A DNA stretch of 34,461 nucleotides from Microcystis wesenbergii FACHB-1317 (GTDB taxonomy: Bacteria; Cyanobacteriota; Cyanobacteriia; Cyanobacteriales; Microcystaceae), in contig NZ_JACJQV010000114.1 of the NCBI RefSeq assembly GCF_014696875.1, positions 1 to 34,461 on the forward strand, written 5' to 3'. Under the pieces are notes generated by a model. It saw nothing but the letters and a program-made list of their open reading frames with translations, was not told the origin of the DNA and made no database searches. The position numbers were made by a program, and so were the translations under genes. The stretch's first letter is position 1. Each line of letters opens with the position of its first letter. Below, one piece after another: positions 6,602-13,382 of this stretch.

Positions 6602-8833
6602 CTATTGGGTGTAGGCAGGTAAGTCTTGACTCATTTGATTTAAGTTGCTGGCAATGGCTTTCATCGTCATAAAAGCCGAGCTAAAGGCGATTAGCTCATT
6701 TAAGGGATAACTTCGACTCTCAACCCGCAAACTCAGTAATTGCTTCTCAAGAGATTCAATTTCTTGGATGAGCAATCCTAACTTTGGTGGGTTGAGAATT
6801 ACCGGGGCAGCGATCGCCTCAGCAATTTCATCAAAAGCGATCGCAGTCTTTTTTGCAATCGCTTGTAATTCAGGTAAAAACTTTTGTCGTATCGGTTCAG
6901 GAAGCGGTTGCTGTAGCCCATCTTGTAAAGCATCCAGTTGAGCCGAGAGTTTTTGTTCGTAGCCGATGGAGAAATTCCAAAAATTTTGGTGTTTAGTTGC
7001 TAAAACTGTGGAAATTTGTTCGAGACTGGCAATCTTAACCGAGGCTGGATGTTGAGCGATCGCCACTGTGATGGCCTGCTTCAGTTGGGCGATATCTGAC
7101 GGTGGTATCCTATCCTGAAAATAGCCTGACAGCAGTTTTTGATATAGCTGTCCCATTTTCTTAAAAGTCACAGAAAAATCTGTTTCCAGTTGGTTTGTAG
7201 CCGATTTTGTCATAAATACAGTGGTCAGCAACACCCCCAGAAACGCACCTACGGGAACTGAAATCAGTGCGGCCCAAATTCCTTGCTCGAAAAAAGGAAA
7301 AATATCCTTCCCGATGGCATCGGCTGCTACAATCGCACCGATGCGAGCGATTGGCGTAAACCCCAGCCAAGCACAACTGAAGTAGGCGAAAAAATAAGCC
7401 AGACTGCTACTAAAAGGATTATAACCAAAGGACTTGACCAACAAGTAAATACAGAGAATTGTCAAACTCAAGGAAACAGTGGCCGCCCAACCGATTGCGA
7501 TCGCTCGCCCCCTTGTCGGTTGAATGACAGTGACCACTGCACCTATGATCACAATATCTGCCACTTTTTCGTAAGCAGAAGGATAGGGAAACTCGATGTG
7601 ACGAATAATAGCCAGTAACAAACCAATAACCAGGCCAAGACTGACAATTTCTCTCAGGCGTTTTAGGGATATAGGGGCCCATTTGGGAAAGGTAATCAGG
7701 TGTCTTCGCCTGAAAGTTGCAGTTACTTTGGTTTTATCGATTATCCTGCCTCCTAATCCCTCGCATTGTTGGATAAATCGAGATACAAGTTGAATAAATT
7801 GATAACACTGTAGTGATTCTTGAACATCATACCGATCAATCTCTCCACTTGTTCGGAGATGATCAAGTTTACCCCCAATATTCGCTAAATCTTCTTCTAA
7901 TTCTGTCAGGTAAGGGGTAGCTAAGATTTTTTTGGCGTTACTCAGATCCCTCAAGCTATCAAAGCTGTCGGTAAGATGAGTCGCCAATTGGTGAAATTCC
8001 GCCCTGAACTGATGCACTAAATTTTGTTCATGCTTTTCGCCTTTAAAAGCCATCAGATCAGCTAATTGTCGAGTCAATTGGTTCTGAATTGCCAAGATTT
8101 CACTCCAATTTTCTGCCACCAATATCTCACTACCGAATTCATGGGTTGCTTTTGTGAGCATTGAAAGGCTAGTTTGTGTTGATTTTTTAATCTGATTGAG
8201 TAAGTTAAGCTCGTTCTGCTCAATAGAAAGAGGATAATCCCGCTCGTCGCCATCAGTTTTTAGGTAGCGATCGAGGATTTTTTGGAACAAGTGCGGTATA
8301 TCTTGAAGGATTCCCATCAAGTTCCGGTTGAGATCGGATCGAGTATTCTGGGGCCAAAATAGTAAGGCCACAGCAATTCCCACAGCGATTCCGATCCAGT
8401 TATCGATCAGGCGCGATCGCAAATAGAGCCAGATATTTTGTTGTGCTGATGTTCCTACCACTCTCATGGCAATTAAAGCGCCCAGTAGTGTGGCTTGGGA
8501 ATAAGCGGCTTGCCATCGGTAAGTTTCACAGATCAGGGCGGCTAAAATGTAGGTAAGAGAGGGAATGACAAAAAAACTTGAGCCTTGGATTCCGTAGGCG
8601 TTCACCAGGATAGCGGCAATGATTCCCCCCAAAGCACTTCCCCCCAAACGCCCCAAACCTGCCGCGATCGCACCTCCCATGGATGGCTCAATCAGTACAG
8701 ATACATACCCAAAGACGGGATAGACAAAGTTGTCTAATACATTTCCTCGGTGCCAAAAGAAACTCGTTAAGAGAGCAGCACCTAGGGAAAACTTCAATCC
8801 CTGTCTGATCATTAGCCCGTTTTTACTGTCCAA
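6602..8833 (-). CDS. FUSC-family inner-membrane exporter (AaeB/YccS-like)
   Basis: A 743-residue membrane protein with two hydrophobic blocks of several helices each (about 10-170 and 390-535). They are separated by a long soluble, coiled-coil-rich stretch (about 175-385), and a second soluble region closes the C-terminus. This duplicated layout is that of FUSC proteins, whose members include the AaeB efflux pump for aromatic acids. The upstream HlyD-type adaptor and tiny membrane protein are arranged as in an AaeX/A/B-type export operon, so export of an aromatic or other organic acid is likely but the substrate is unknown. The open frame begins at a TTG (8833), and an ATG at 8812 is the alternative. 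A decayed copy of its 3' end lies at 391-757. Confidence 0.82.
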   Translation of the reverse strand: MDSKNGLMIRQGLKFSLGAALLTSFFWHRGNVLDNFVYPVFGYVSVLIEPSMGGAIAAGLGRLGGSALGGIIAAILVNAYGIQGSSFFVIPSLTYILAALICETYRWQAAYSQATLLGALIAMRVVGTSAQQNIWLYLRSRLIDNWIGIAVGIAVALLFWPQNTRSDLNRNLMGILQDIPHLFQKILDRYLKTDGDERDYPLSIEQNELNLLNQIKKSTQTSLSMLTKATHEFGSEILVAENWSEILAIQNQLTRQLADLMAFKGEKHEQNLVHQFRAEFHQLATHLTDSFDSLRDLSNAKKILATPYLTELEEDLANIGGKLDHLRTSGEIDRYDVQESLQCYQFIQLVSRFIQQCEGLGGRIIDKTKVTATFRRRHLITFPKWAPISLKRLREIVSLGLVIGLLLAIIRHIEFPYPSAYEKVADIVIIGAVVTVIQPTRGRAIAIGWAATVSLSLTILCIYLLVKSFGYNPFSSSLAYFFAYFSCAWLGFTPIARIGAIVAADAIGKDIFPFFEQGIWAALISVPVGAFLGVLLTTVFMTKSATNQLETDFSVTFKKMGQLYQKLLSGYFQDRIPPSDIAQLKQAITVAIAQHPASVKIASLEQISTVLATKHQNFWNFSIGYEQKLSAQLDALQDGLQQPLPEPIRQKFLPELQAIAKKTAIAFDEIAEAIAAPVILNPPKLGLLIQEIESLEKQLLSLRVESRSYPLNELIAFSSAFMTMKAIASNLNQMSQDLPAYTQ

Positions 8834-8867
8834 GGTATCTCTATATCCTTTTTCGGCTTACTCATTG

Positions 8868-9044
8868 TTACTCATTAATCGCTCGCTCAATCCCATATAA
8901 AATCAGTGCCAAAAACGTCACCAACCAAAACCAAAGCTGAGGAGGCTCACTATGGATCAAGATTACTAAGACAAACGCTGCGGCGATAATCCACCACTTA
9001 AACCACCAAGTCCACCATTGAGAACGTCTTTTCGGATTTTCCAT
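8868..9044 (-). CDS. 58-residue two-helix membrane protein of the efflux operon
   Basis: Starting at ATG 9042-9044 the product begins MENPKRRSQWWTWWFKWW. It has two hydrophobic helices (about 18-31 and 37-51, the second with PQLWFWLVTFLALILYG) and ends ERAINE. It lies 64 bp after the adaptor gene and 34 bp before the exporter on the same strand, the place taken by the small AaeX/DUF1656 protein in related operons. The sequence is not clearly DUF1656, so a similar role is inferred from position and topology only. No clear ribosome site was seen. Confidence 0.6.
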   Translation of the reverse strand: MENPKRRSQWWTWWFKWWIIAAAFVLVILIHSEPPQLWFWLVTFLALILYGIERAINE

Positions 9045-9108
9045 ATTAGGTTTAACCGTTTATTCTAGTCGTTGTTTCTTTCAGCTACTTACGCTCGCAA
9101 GATTGTGG

Positions 9109-10641
9109 TTAACGGTCGTACACCCCTGTAATCCAGCGAAAAGCAGGGGTTATATAACTCACCAAAGAACGCTCTTCTACCACGGCATGGACATCTGCGG
9201 TAGTCCCGTTGGTAATTCTTTGGGGCGCTCCCTTGGCTTGAGTCCAGTAAAAACCACTCGGTGTATTGCGATCGACCTTCAGGGCTAAAGTGGCTTTGAT
9301 AACACTTGCATTGACGGGTATAGGCTTATCGCGATCGTCTTCATCTCTACCCAGAAACAGCTTGCTGGCGAGTTCATGACTTCCCACTATATTTGCCAGT
9401 TCTGCCACAGTTACTGGCTGCTGATCGACGGTAATTACCTTAGCAACGATACCCCCATAGCGTTCGCGATCATAGAGATCGGGAACGACTTCTACTTCCT
9501 GGCCCGGTTCTAATCGTTTGGCATCACCGCTCTTAAACAAGGCCACCACGTTGGTCTTGGCCTTTAGATTGGAGACTTCTAACGTACCTATGCGCCCCCC
9601 CGGAGCCAGGACTTCCCCCGGATTAACAGATAAGTCTAAAATCTGGCCGTTGTACAGACTCACTACATTTTTGTTGGCTTGAATAGTGGTTCTTAACGTA
9701 TTAATCTCTCGTTGCTGGTCAGCGATCGCATTGTAACGAAGAATATCACTGGCTGTATCTTGCAGGTCTATTTGCCGTTTTTCTGTGTTTAGTATATTAT
9801 TCTGTGCCGTCAATGCGTTCATCTGCGCTCGCAGGCTTTCATCAACCCCCTTCAGGCGGTCGAGTTCTATTTGGACGCGATTGATACTATTAGAAGCCTC
9901 TAGATTATTGAACTGAAATAAATAGGAGGGAAAATCTAGCTTGGCGACAGCCCCCTCTTCGATAAGTTTATCGTAGGCGGCTAGTCTTTCATCCGTTGAG
10001 TTCTGGAAATTTTTAAGGTATCGAGCATGGGAGAGATAGGCTTCTCGCTGTTTTTGATTACTGGATAATTGAACTTGAAGTGCTTTAATCTGAAGCTGAT
10101 TCGCCTTTTGCTGGCGATCTATTGAGGCTGCATTCAATTGGCGACGACTCACTTCAATAGAGTCAACTCTTTTATCCTGCTGCTTGAGATCTGCTAGTCT
10201 ATCCTTTTTATCCTTTAATTCTGTTTCTAACTCAGGAAACTCTAAAGTTGCCAGTAATTGCCCTTTTTTGACAGAATCTCCCGGTTGAATCAGGAGGGTC
10301 AACACCCGCCCACCTTGACGGGGTTCGATATTAACAATAGAACGAGGAATCAAAATGACCGCTCGTCCTTGAATAGGAGTCGGAATCTTACCAACTATCG
10401 CCCAATAACTCAGTCCTCCGAGCAAAAGACCCACCGGCATTAAGCGCAGGATTATCTCCCCTAATCTTCCTGTTGGCTCCGAATATTTAAACGGTTTTTC
10501 CGAATCAATTTTAGGATCAATTCCCGTTTTTATTTGCTTATCATCCTGACCTTCTATCCTAGCCTGCGTTGTTTTCTTCGCACCCATATCTGGCTGCTGA
10601 TGATTCTGATCAGACATAGATTCGGCTTGATTTTTTGCCAT
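9109..10641 (-). CDS. HlyD-family periplasmic adaptor (membrane fusion protein)
   Basis: After a polar N-terminus of about 70 residues there is one membrane anchor (IILRLMPVGLLLGGLSYWAI). A lipoyl/biotinyl-like half (GGRVLTLLIQPGDSVKKGQL), a long coiled coil of about 150 residues, the second lipoyl half (VNPGEVLAPGGRIGTLE) and a beta-barrel region follow. Such proteins bridge an inner-membrane exporter to an outer-membrane channel. The gene is first in a three-gene operon with the small membrane protein and the FUSC exporter. The frame opens at a GTG (10665), but I prefer ATG 10641 (MAKNQAES); ATG 10617 is also possible. The adaptor also resembles those of bacteriocin (NHLM-type) exporters, so the partner is assigned from gene order. 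Confidence 0.83.
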   Translation of the reverse strand: MAKNQAESMSDQNHQQPDMGAKKTTQARIEGQDDKQIKTGIDPKIDSEKPFKYSEPTGRLGEIILRLMPVGLLLGGLSYWAIVGKIPTPIQGRAVILIPRSIVNIEPRQGGRVLTLLIQPGDSVKKGQLLATLEFPELETELKDKKDRLADLKQQDKRVDSIEVSRRQLNAASIDRQQKANQLQIKALQVQLSSNQKQREAYLSHARYLKNFQNSTDERLAAYDKLIEEGAVAKLDFPSYLFQFNNLEASNSINRVQIELDRLKGVDESLRAQMNALTAQNNILNTEKRQIDLQDTASDILRYNAIADQQREINTLRTTIQANKNVVSLYNGQILDLSVNPGEVLAPGGRIGTLEVSNLKAKTNVVALFKSGDAKRLEPGQEVEVVPDLYDRERYGGIVAKVITVDQQPVTVAELANIVGSHELASKLFLGRDEDDRDKPIPVNASVIKATLALKVDRNTPSGFYWTQAKGAPQRITNGTTADVHAVVEERSLVSYITPAFRWITGVYDR

Positions 10642-10665
10642 TGTACTGAAATGAGTAAAAATCAC

Positions 10666-10963
10666 TTAATTTGTAACATTATAAGCATTCAGAGGATATT
10701 ACTTTAGATTAGAAAAATCCTCTGAAAAAATCGCTCAAGCTATTTTTGACATAAGATAACTAGGCTACCTCGAAAGATTTACCGAAGGCTCAAACCTTTA
10801 AAATTTCCTGTAAGAAACCTAATAAAGTATTACTCTTGATGTGACCTAAAACAACCTAATAGGCATCAAGTGTTTGAGTCCAACACTCCGACTAGAGAGA
10901 TAATCTATCGAACGAATTTACACCATTCCAGCTTTTAACTTACATAAGGCGTATAGTCTCATT
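10666..10963. other. Leader and promoter region of the efflux operon
   Basis: About 300 bp without a gene. A 9-bp inverted repeat, TCAGAGGAT (10689-10697) with ATCCTCTGA (10717-10725), would lie in the 5' leader of the adaptor mRNA and could form a hairpin. No confident promoter box, tRNA or small ORF was found. Confidence 0.35.
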
Positions 10964-11121
10964 GTAACCGTTCAGGGGGGGGATGTCAAGCCGCCAGTGG
11001 CATTGACTCCGTGGAAGGACTCTCCTGGGGCAGCACAGAGATGGATACTACTCTTTCACATTAGCCGCTCTTTTCCACGTCTTTTTAGATTACTAGATTT
11101 TGTCCCCCCCTGAACGGTTAC
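10964..11121. mobile_element. 158-bp MITE with GTAACCGTTCAGG termini
   Basis: GTAACCGTTCAGGGGGG at the left end is the reverse complement of the CCCCCCTGAACGGTTAC right end, giving inverted repeats of about 20 bp. No transposase is encoded. The flanks (GTCTCATT and TTCAAGGG) do not form a target duplication. A terminus starting GTAA is reminiscent of IS66-type ends, but this is a weak guess. A partial copy of the right half in the same orientation lies at about 19541-19603. Confidence 0.75.
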
Positions 11122-11146
11122 TTCAAGGGAGAAAAAGCGATCGGGC

Positions 11147-11152
11147 TATAAT
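11147..11152 (+). promoter_or_regulatory. Possible -10 box (TATAAT) for the nuclease-like gene cluster
   Basis: TATAAT lies 36 bp upstream of the first paralogue's ATG and just outside the MITE end. No good -35 box at 16-18 bp is visible, only TTCAAG 19 bp upstream. Tentative. Confidence 0.35.
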
Positions 11153-11187
11153 AGAGAAAATTTTATTTTAACTTGAGAAAATTCATT

Positions 11188-11790
11188 ATGACAGCCACTA
11201 TTGAAGACATTCGGGCAATACTAAAGGAATTGGCCCAATCCCAACAAGAGTTATCCCAATCCCAACAAGAGTTATCCCAAGCTCAAAAAGAGTTATCCCA
11301 AGCTCAACAAGAAACGGATAAACAAATCAAGGAAACAGATAAGCAAATTAACAGAGTTAGTAAGCAGATTGGGGAGTTGGGCAATCGTTTAGGAGAGTTT
11401 GTCGAGTGGCAAGTACGTCCTGCGGTGGTGCGTCTGTTTCAGGAGCGGGGTATTGATGTCCATGAGTTTCACCCCGGCATTTCGGTAAAACGGGATAATG
11501 AGGGTTTAGAGATTGATCTATTAGTAGTAAATGATACCGATGCCATTTTAGTGGAAGTCAAAAGTAAGTTAACTCAAAGGGATGTGGACGAGCATTTACA
11601 ACGTTTGGCGAAGTTTAAGCGGTTAATGCCTCGTTTTCGAGATGTAAAGGCCTTGGGAGCGGTGGCAGCGATGATTGTTCCCAATGAGGTGGCGAGTTAT
11701 GGTTGTCGTCAGGGTTTGTTTGTGTTGGTGCAGTCAGGGGAAAATGTAATAATTTTAAATGATGCGGAGTTTACGCCTCGGGTTTGGTAG
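11188..11790 (+). CDS. Coiled-coil PD-(D/E)XK nuclease-like protein, paralogue 1 (DUF3782-like)
   Basis: The product has 200 residues from ATG 11188; an in-frame TTG at 11173 is less likely. The first 65 residues are a heptad-repeat coiled coil (SQQELSQ, SQQELSQ, AQKELSQ, then ETDKQIK units). A globular part from about 68 carries a nuclease-like core: GLEID with D110, then E123-V-K125 in LVEVKSKL, the D...ExK signature of the PD-(D/E)XK superfamily. A helix with LAKFKRLMPRF and a final strand with GLFVLVQSGENVIILN follow. Similar cyanobacterial proteins are annotated only as DUF3782 or unknown function. This is the longest of three tandem near-identical copies, two heptads longer than copy 2. 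The position next to a TIR-STAND gene suggests defence, which is inference. Confidence 0.8.
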   Translation: MTATIEDIRAILKELAQSQQELSQSQQELSQAQKELSQAQQETDKQIKETDKQINRVSKQIGELGNRLGEFVEWQVRPAVVRLFQERGIDVHEFHPGISVKRDNEGLEIDLLVVNDTDAILVEVKSKLTQRDVDEHLQRLAKFKRLMPRFRDVKALGAVAAMIVPNEVASYGCRQGLFVLVQSGENVIILNDAEFTPRVW

Positions 11791-11800
11791 GTTTAGCTTT

Positions 11801-11893
11801 CGTTCCACCCCCTCGCTCTTGAGAAATATATCTTAAAATACATTTTACCCACCAAATCCAAGAGAGCCGATTCCATTCCTGCCAATAATCAAC
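11801..11893 (+). repeat. 93-bp intergenic direct repeat, copy 1
   Basis: This block runs from CGTTCCACCCCCTCGC to GCCAATAATCAAC and recurs at 12566-12658 essentially unchanged. It marks the duplicated unit that generated the tandem nuclease-like genes. The opening CGTTCCACCCCCTCGCT also appears a third time just before the STAND gene (about 13351). Confidence 0.85.
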
Positions 11894-11913
11894 TTAACTT
11901 GAGAAAATTCATT

Positions 11914-12474
11914 ATGACAGCCACTATTGAAGAGATTCGGGCAATACTAAAGCAATTAGCTCAATCCCAACAAGAGTTATCCCAATCCCAACAAGAGTTA
12001 TCCCAAGCTCAAAAAGAAACAGATAAGCAAATTAACAGGGTTAGTAAGCAGATTGGGGAGTTGGGCAATCGTTTAGGAGAGTTTGTCGAGTGGCAAGTAC
12101 GTCCTGCGGTGGTGCGTCTGTTTCAGGAGCGGGGTATTGATGTCCATGAGTTTCACCCCGGCATTTCGGTAAAACGGGATAATGAGGGTTTAGAGATTGA
12201 TCTATTGGTAGTGAATGATACGGATGCCATTTTAGTGGAGGTCAAAAGTAAGTTAACTCAAAGGGATGTGGATGAGCATTTACAACGTTTGGCGAAGTTT
12301 AAGCGGTTAATGCCTCGTTTTCGAGATGTAAAGGCCTTGGGAGCGGTGGCAGCGATGATTGTTCCCAATGAGGTGGCGAGTTACGCTTGTCGTCAGGGTT
12401 TATTTGTGTTGGTGCAGTCAGGGGAAAATGTAATAATTTTGAATGATGCAGAGTTTACGCCCCGGGTTTGGTAG
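11914..12474 (+). CDS. Coiled-coil PD-(D/E)XK nuclease-like protein, paralogue 2
   Basis: The product has 186 residues and is almost identical to copy 1 beyond the coiled coil, with the same D...EVK core and C-terminus ending FTPRVW. It differs by the loss of exactly 14 residues (two heptads) from the N-terminal repeat and a few substitutions, such as Y-A-C for Y-G-C near the end. The upstream AACTTGAGAAAATTCATT is duplicated with the gene. The low divergence shows the duplication is recent or kept uniform by gene conversion. Confidence 0.8.
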   Translation: MTATIEEIRAILKQLAQSQQELSQSQQELSQAQKETDKQINRVSKQIGELGNRLGEFVEWQVRPAVVRLFQERGIDVHEFHPGISVKRDNEGLEIDLLVVNDTDAILVEVKSKLTQRDVDEHLQRLAKFKRLMPRFRDVKALGAVAAMIVPNEVASYACRQGLFVLVQSGENVIILNDAEFTPRVW

Positions 12475-12565
12475 GTTTAGCTTTTTCTCGAAATCTTATA
12501 GGTTCTGTGCGATCAGTTTAACTTACAATATGAGCGATCTTTGTGTCCTTTGTGTCTTTGTGGTT

Positions 12566-12658
12566 CGTTCCACCCCCTCGCTCTTGAGAAATATATCTTA
12601 AAATACATTTTACCCACCAAATCCAAGAGAGCCGATTCCATTCCTGCCAATAATCAAC
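12566..12658 (+). repeat. 93-bp intergenic direct repeat, copy 2
   Basis: Matches 11801-11893. It is preceded by TTGTGTCCTTTGTGTCTTTG, which also precedes the STAND gene at about 13325, showing that the spacers were shuffled along with the genes. Confidence 0.85.
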
Positions 12659-12720
12659 GCTAAAATTATACTAAATCGCTTGAGTATAGGCTACATCACT
12701 TTAACTTGAGAAAATTCATT

Positions 12721-13260
12721 ATGACAGCCACTATTGAAGAGATTCGGGCAATACTAAAGCAATTAGCTCAATCCCAACAAGAGTTATCCCAAGCTCAAAA
12801 AGAAACAGATAAGCAAATTAACAGAGTTAGTAAGCAGATTGGGGAGTTGGGCAATCGTTTAGGAGAGTTTGTCGAGTGGCAAGTACGTCCTGCGGTGGTG
12901 CGTCTGTTTCAAGAGCGGGGTATTGATGTGCATGAGTTTCACCCTGGTATTTCGGTAAAACGGGATAATGAGGGTTTAGAGATTGATCTATTGGTAGTGA
13001 ATGATACGGATGCCATTTTAGTGGAGGTCAAAAGTAAGTTAACTCAAAGGGATGTGGATGAGCATTTACAACGTTTGGCCAAGTTTAAGCGGTTAATGCC
13101 TCGTTTTCGAGATGTAAAGGCTTTGGGAGCGGTGGCAGCGATGATTGTTCCCGATGAGGTGGCGAGTTACGCTTGTCGTCAGGGTTTATTTGTGTTGGTG
13201 CAGTCAGGGGAAAATGTAATAATTTTGAATGATGCAGAGTTTACGCCCCGGGTTTGGTAG
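12721..13260 (+). CDS. Coiled-coil PD-(D/E)XK nuclease-like protein, paralogue 3
   Basis: The product has 179 residues, the shortest copy, with a single SQQELSQ heptad before AQKETDKQINRV. The rest matches copy 2 except for VPDEVASY in place of VPNEVASY. The catalytic-type residues (D in LEIDLLV, E and K in VEVKSK) are kept. The gene ends 122 bp before the STAND gene, on the same strand, and could be co-transcribed with it. Function is unknown; a nuclease fold is inferred from motif spacing. Confidence 0.8.
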   Translation: MTATIEEIRAILKQLAQSQQELSQAQKETDKQINRVSKQIGELGNRLGEFVEWQVRPAVVRLFQERGIDVHEFHPGISVKRDNEGLEIDLLVVNDTDAILVEVKSKLTQRDVDEHLQRLAKFKRLMPRFRDVKALGAVAAMIVPDEVASYACRQGLFVLVQSGENVIILNDAEFTPRVW

Positions 13261-13382
13261 GTTTAGTTTTTTCTCGAAATCTTCTAGGTTCTGTGTGATC
13301 AGTTTAACTTACATAGGATCAATCTTTGTGTCCTTTGTGTCTTTGTGGTTCGTTCCACCCCCTCGCTAGGAGAGATGTATCA

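Noticed and set aside
11188-13260. CRISPR-like array
   Set aside because: The repeats are whole genes and coding heptads; there are no short unique spacers and no cas genes.
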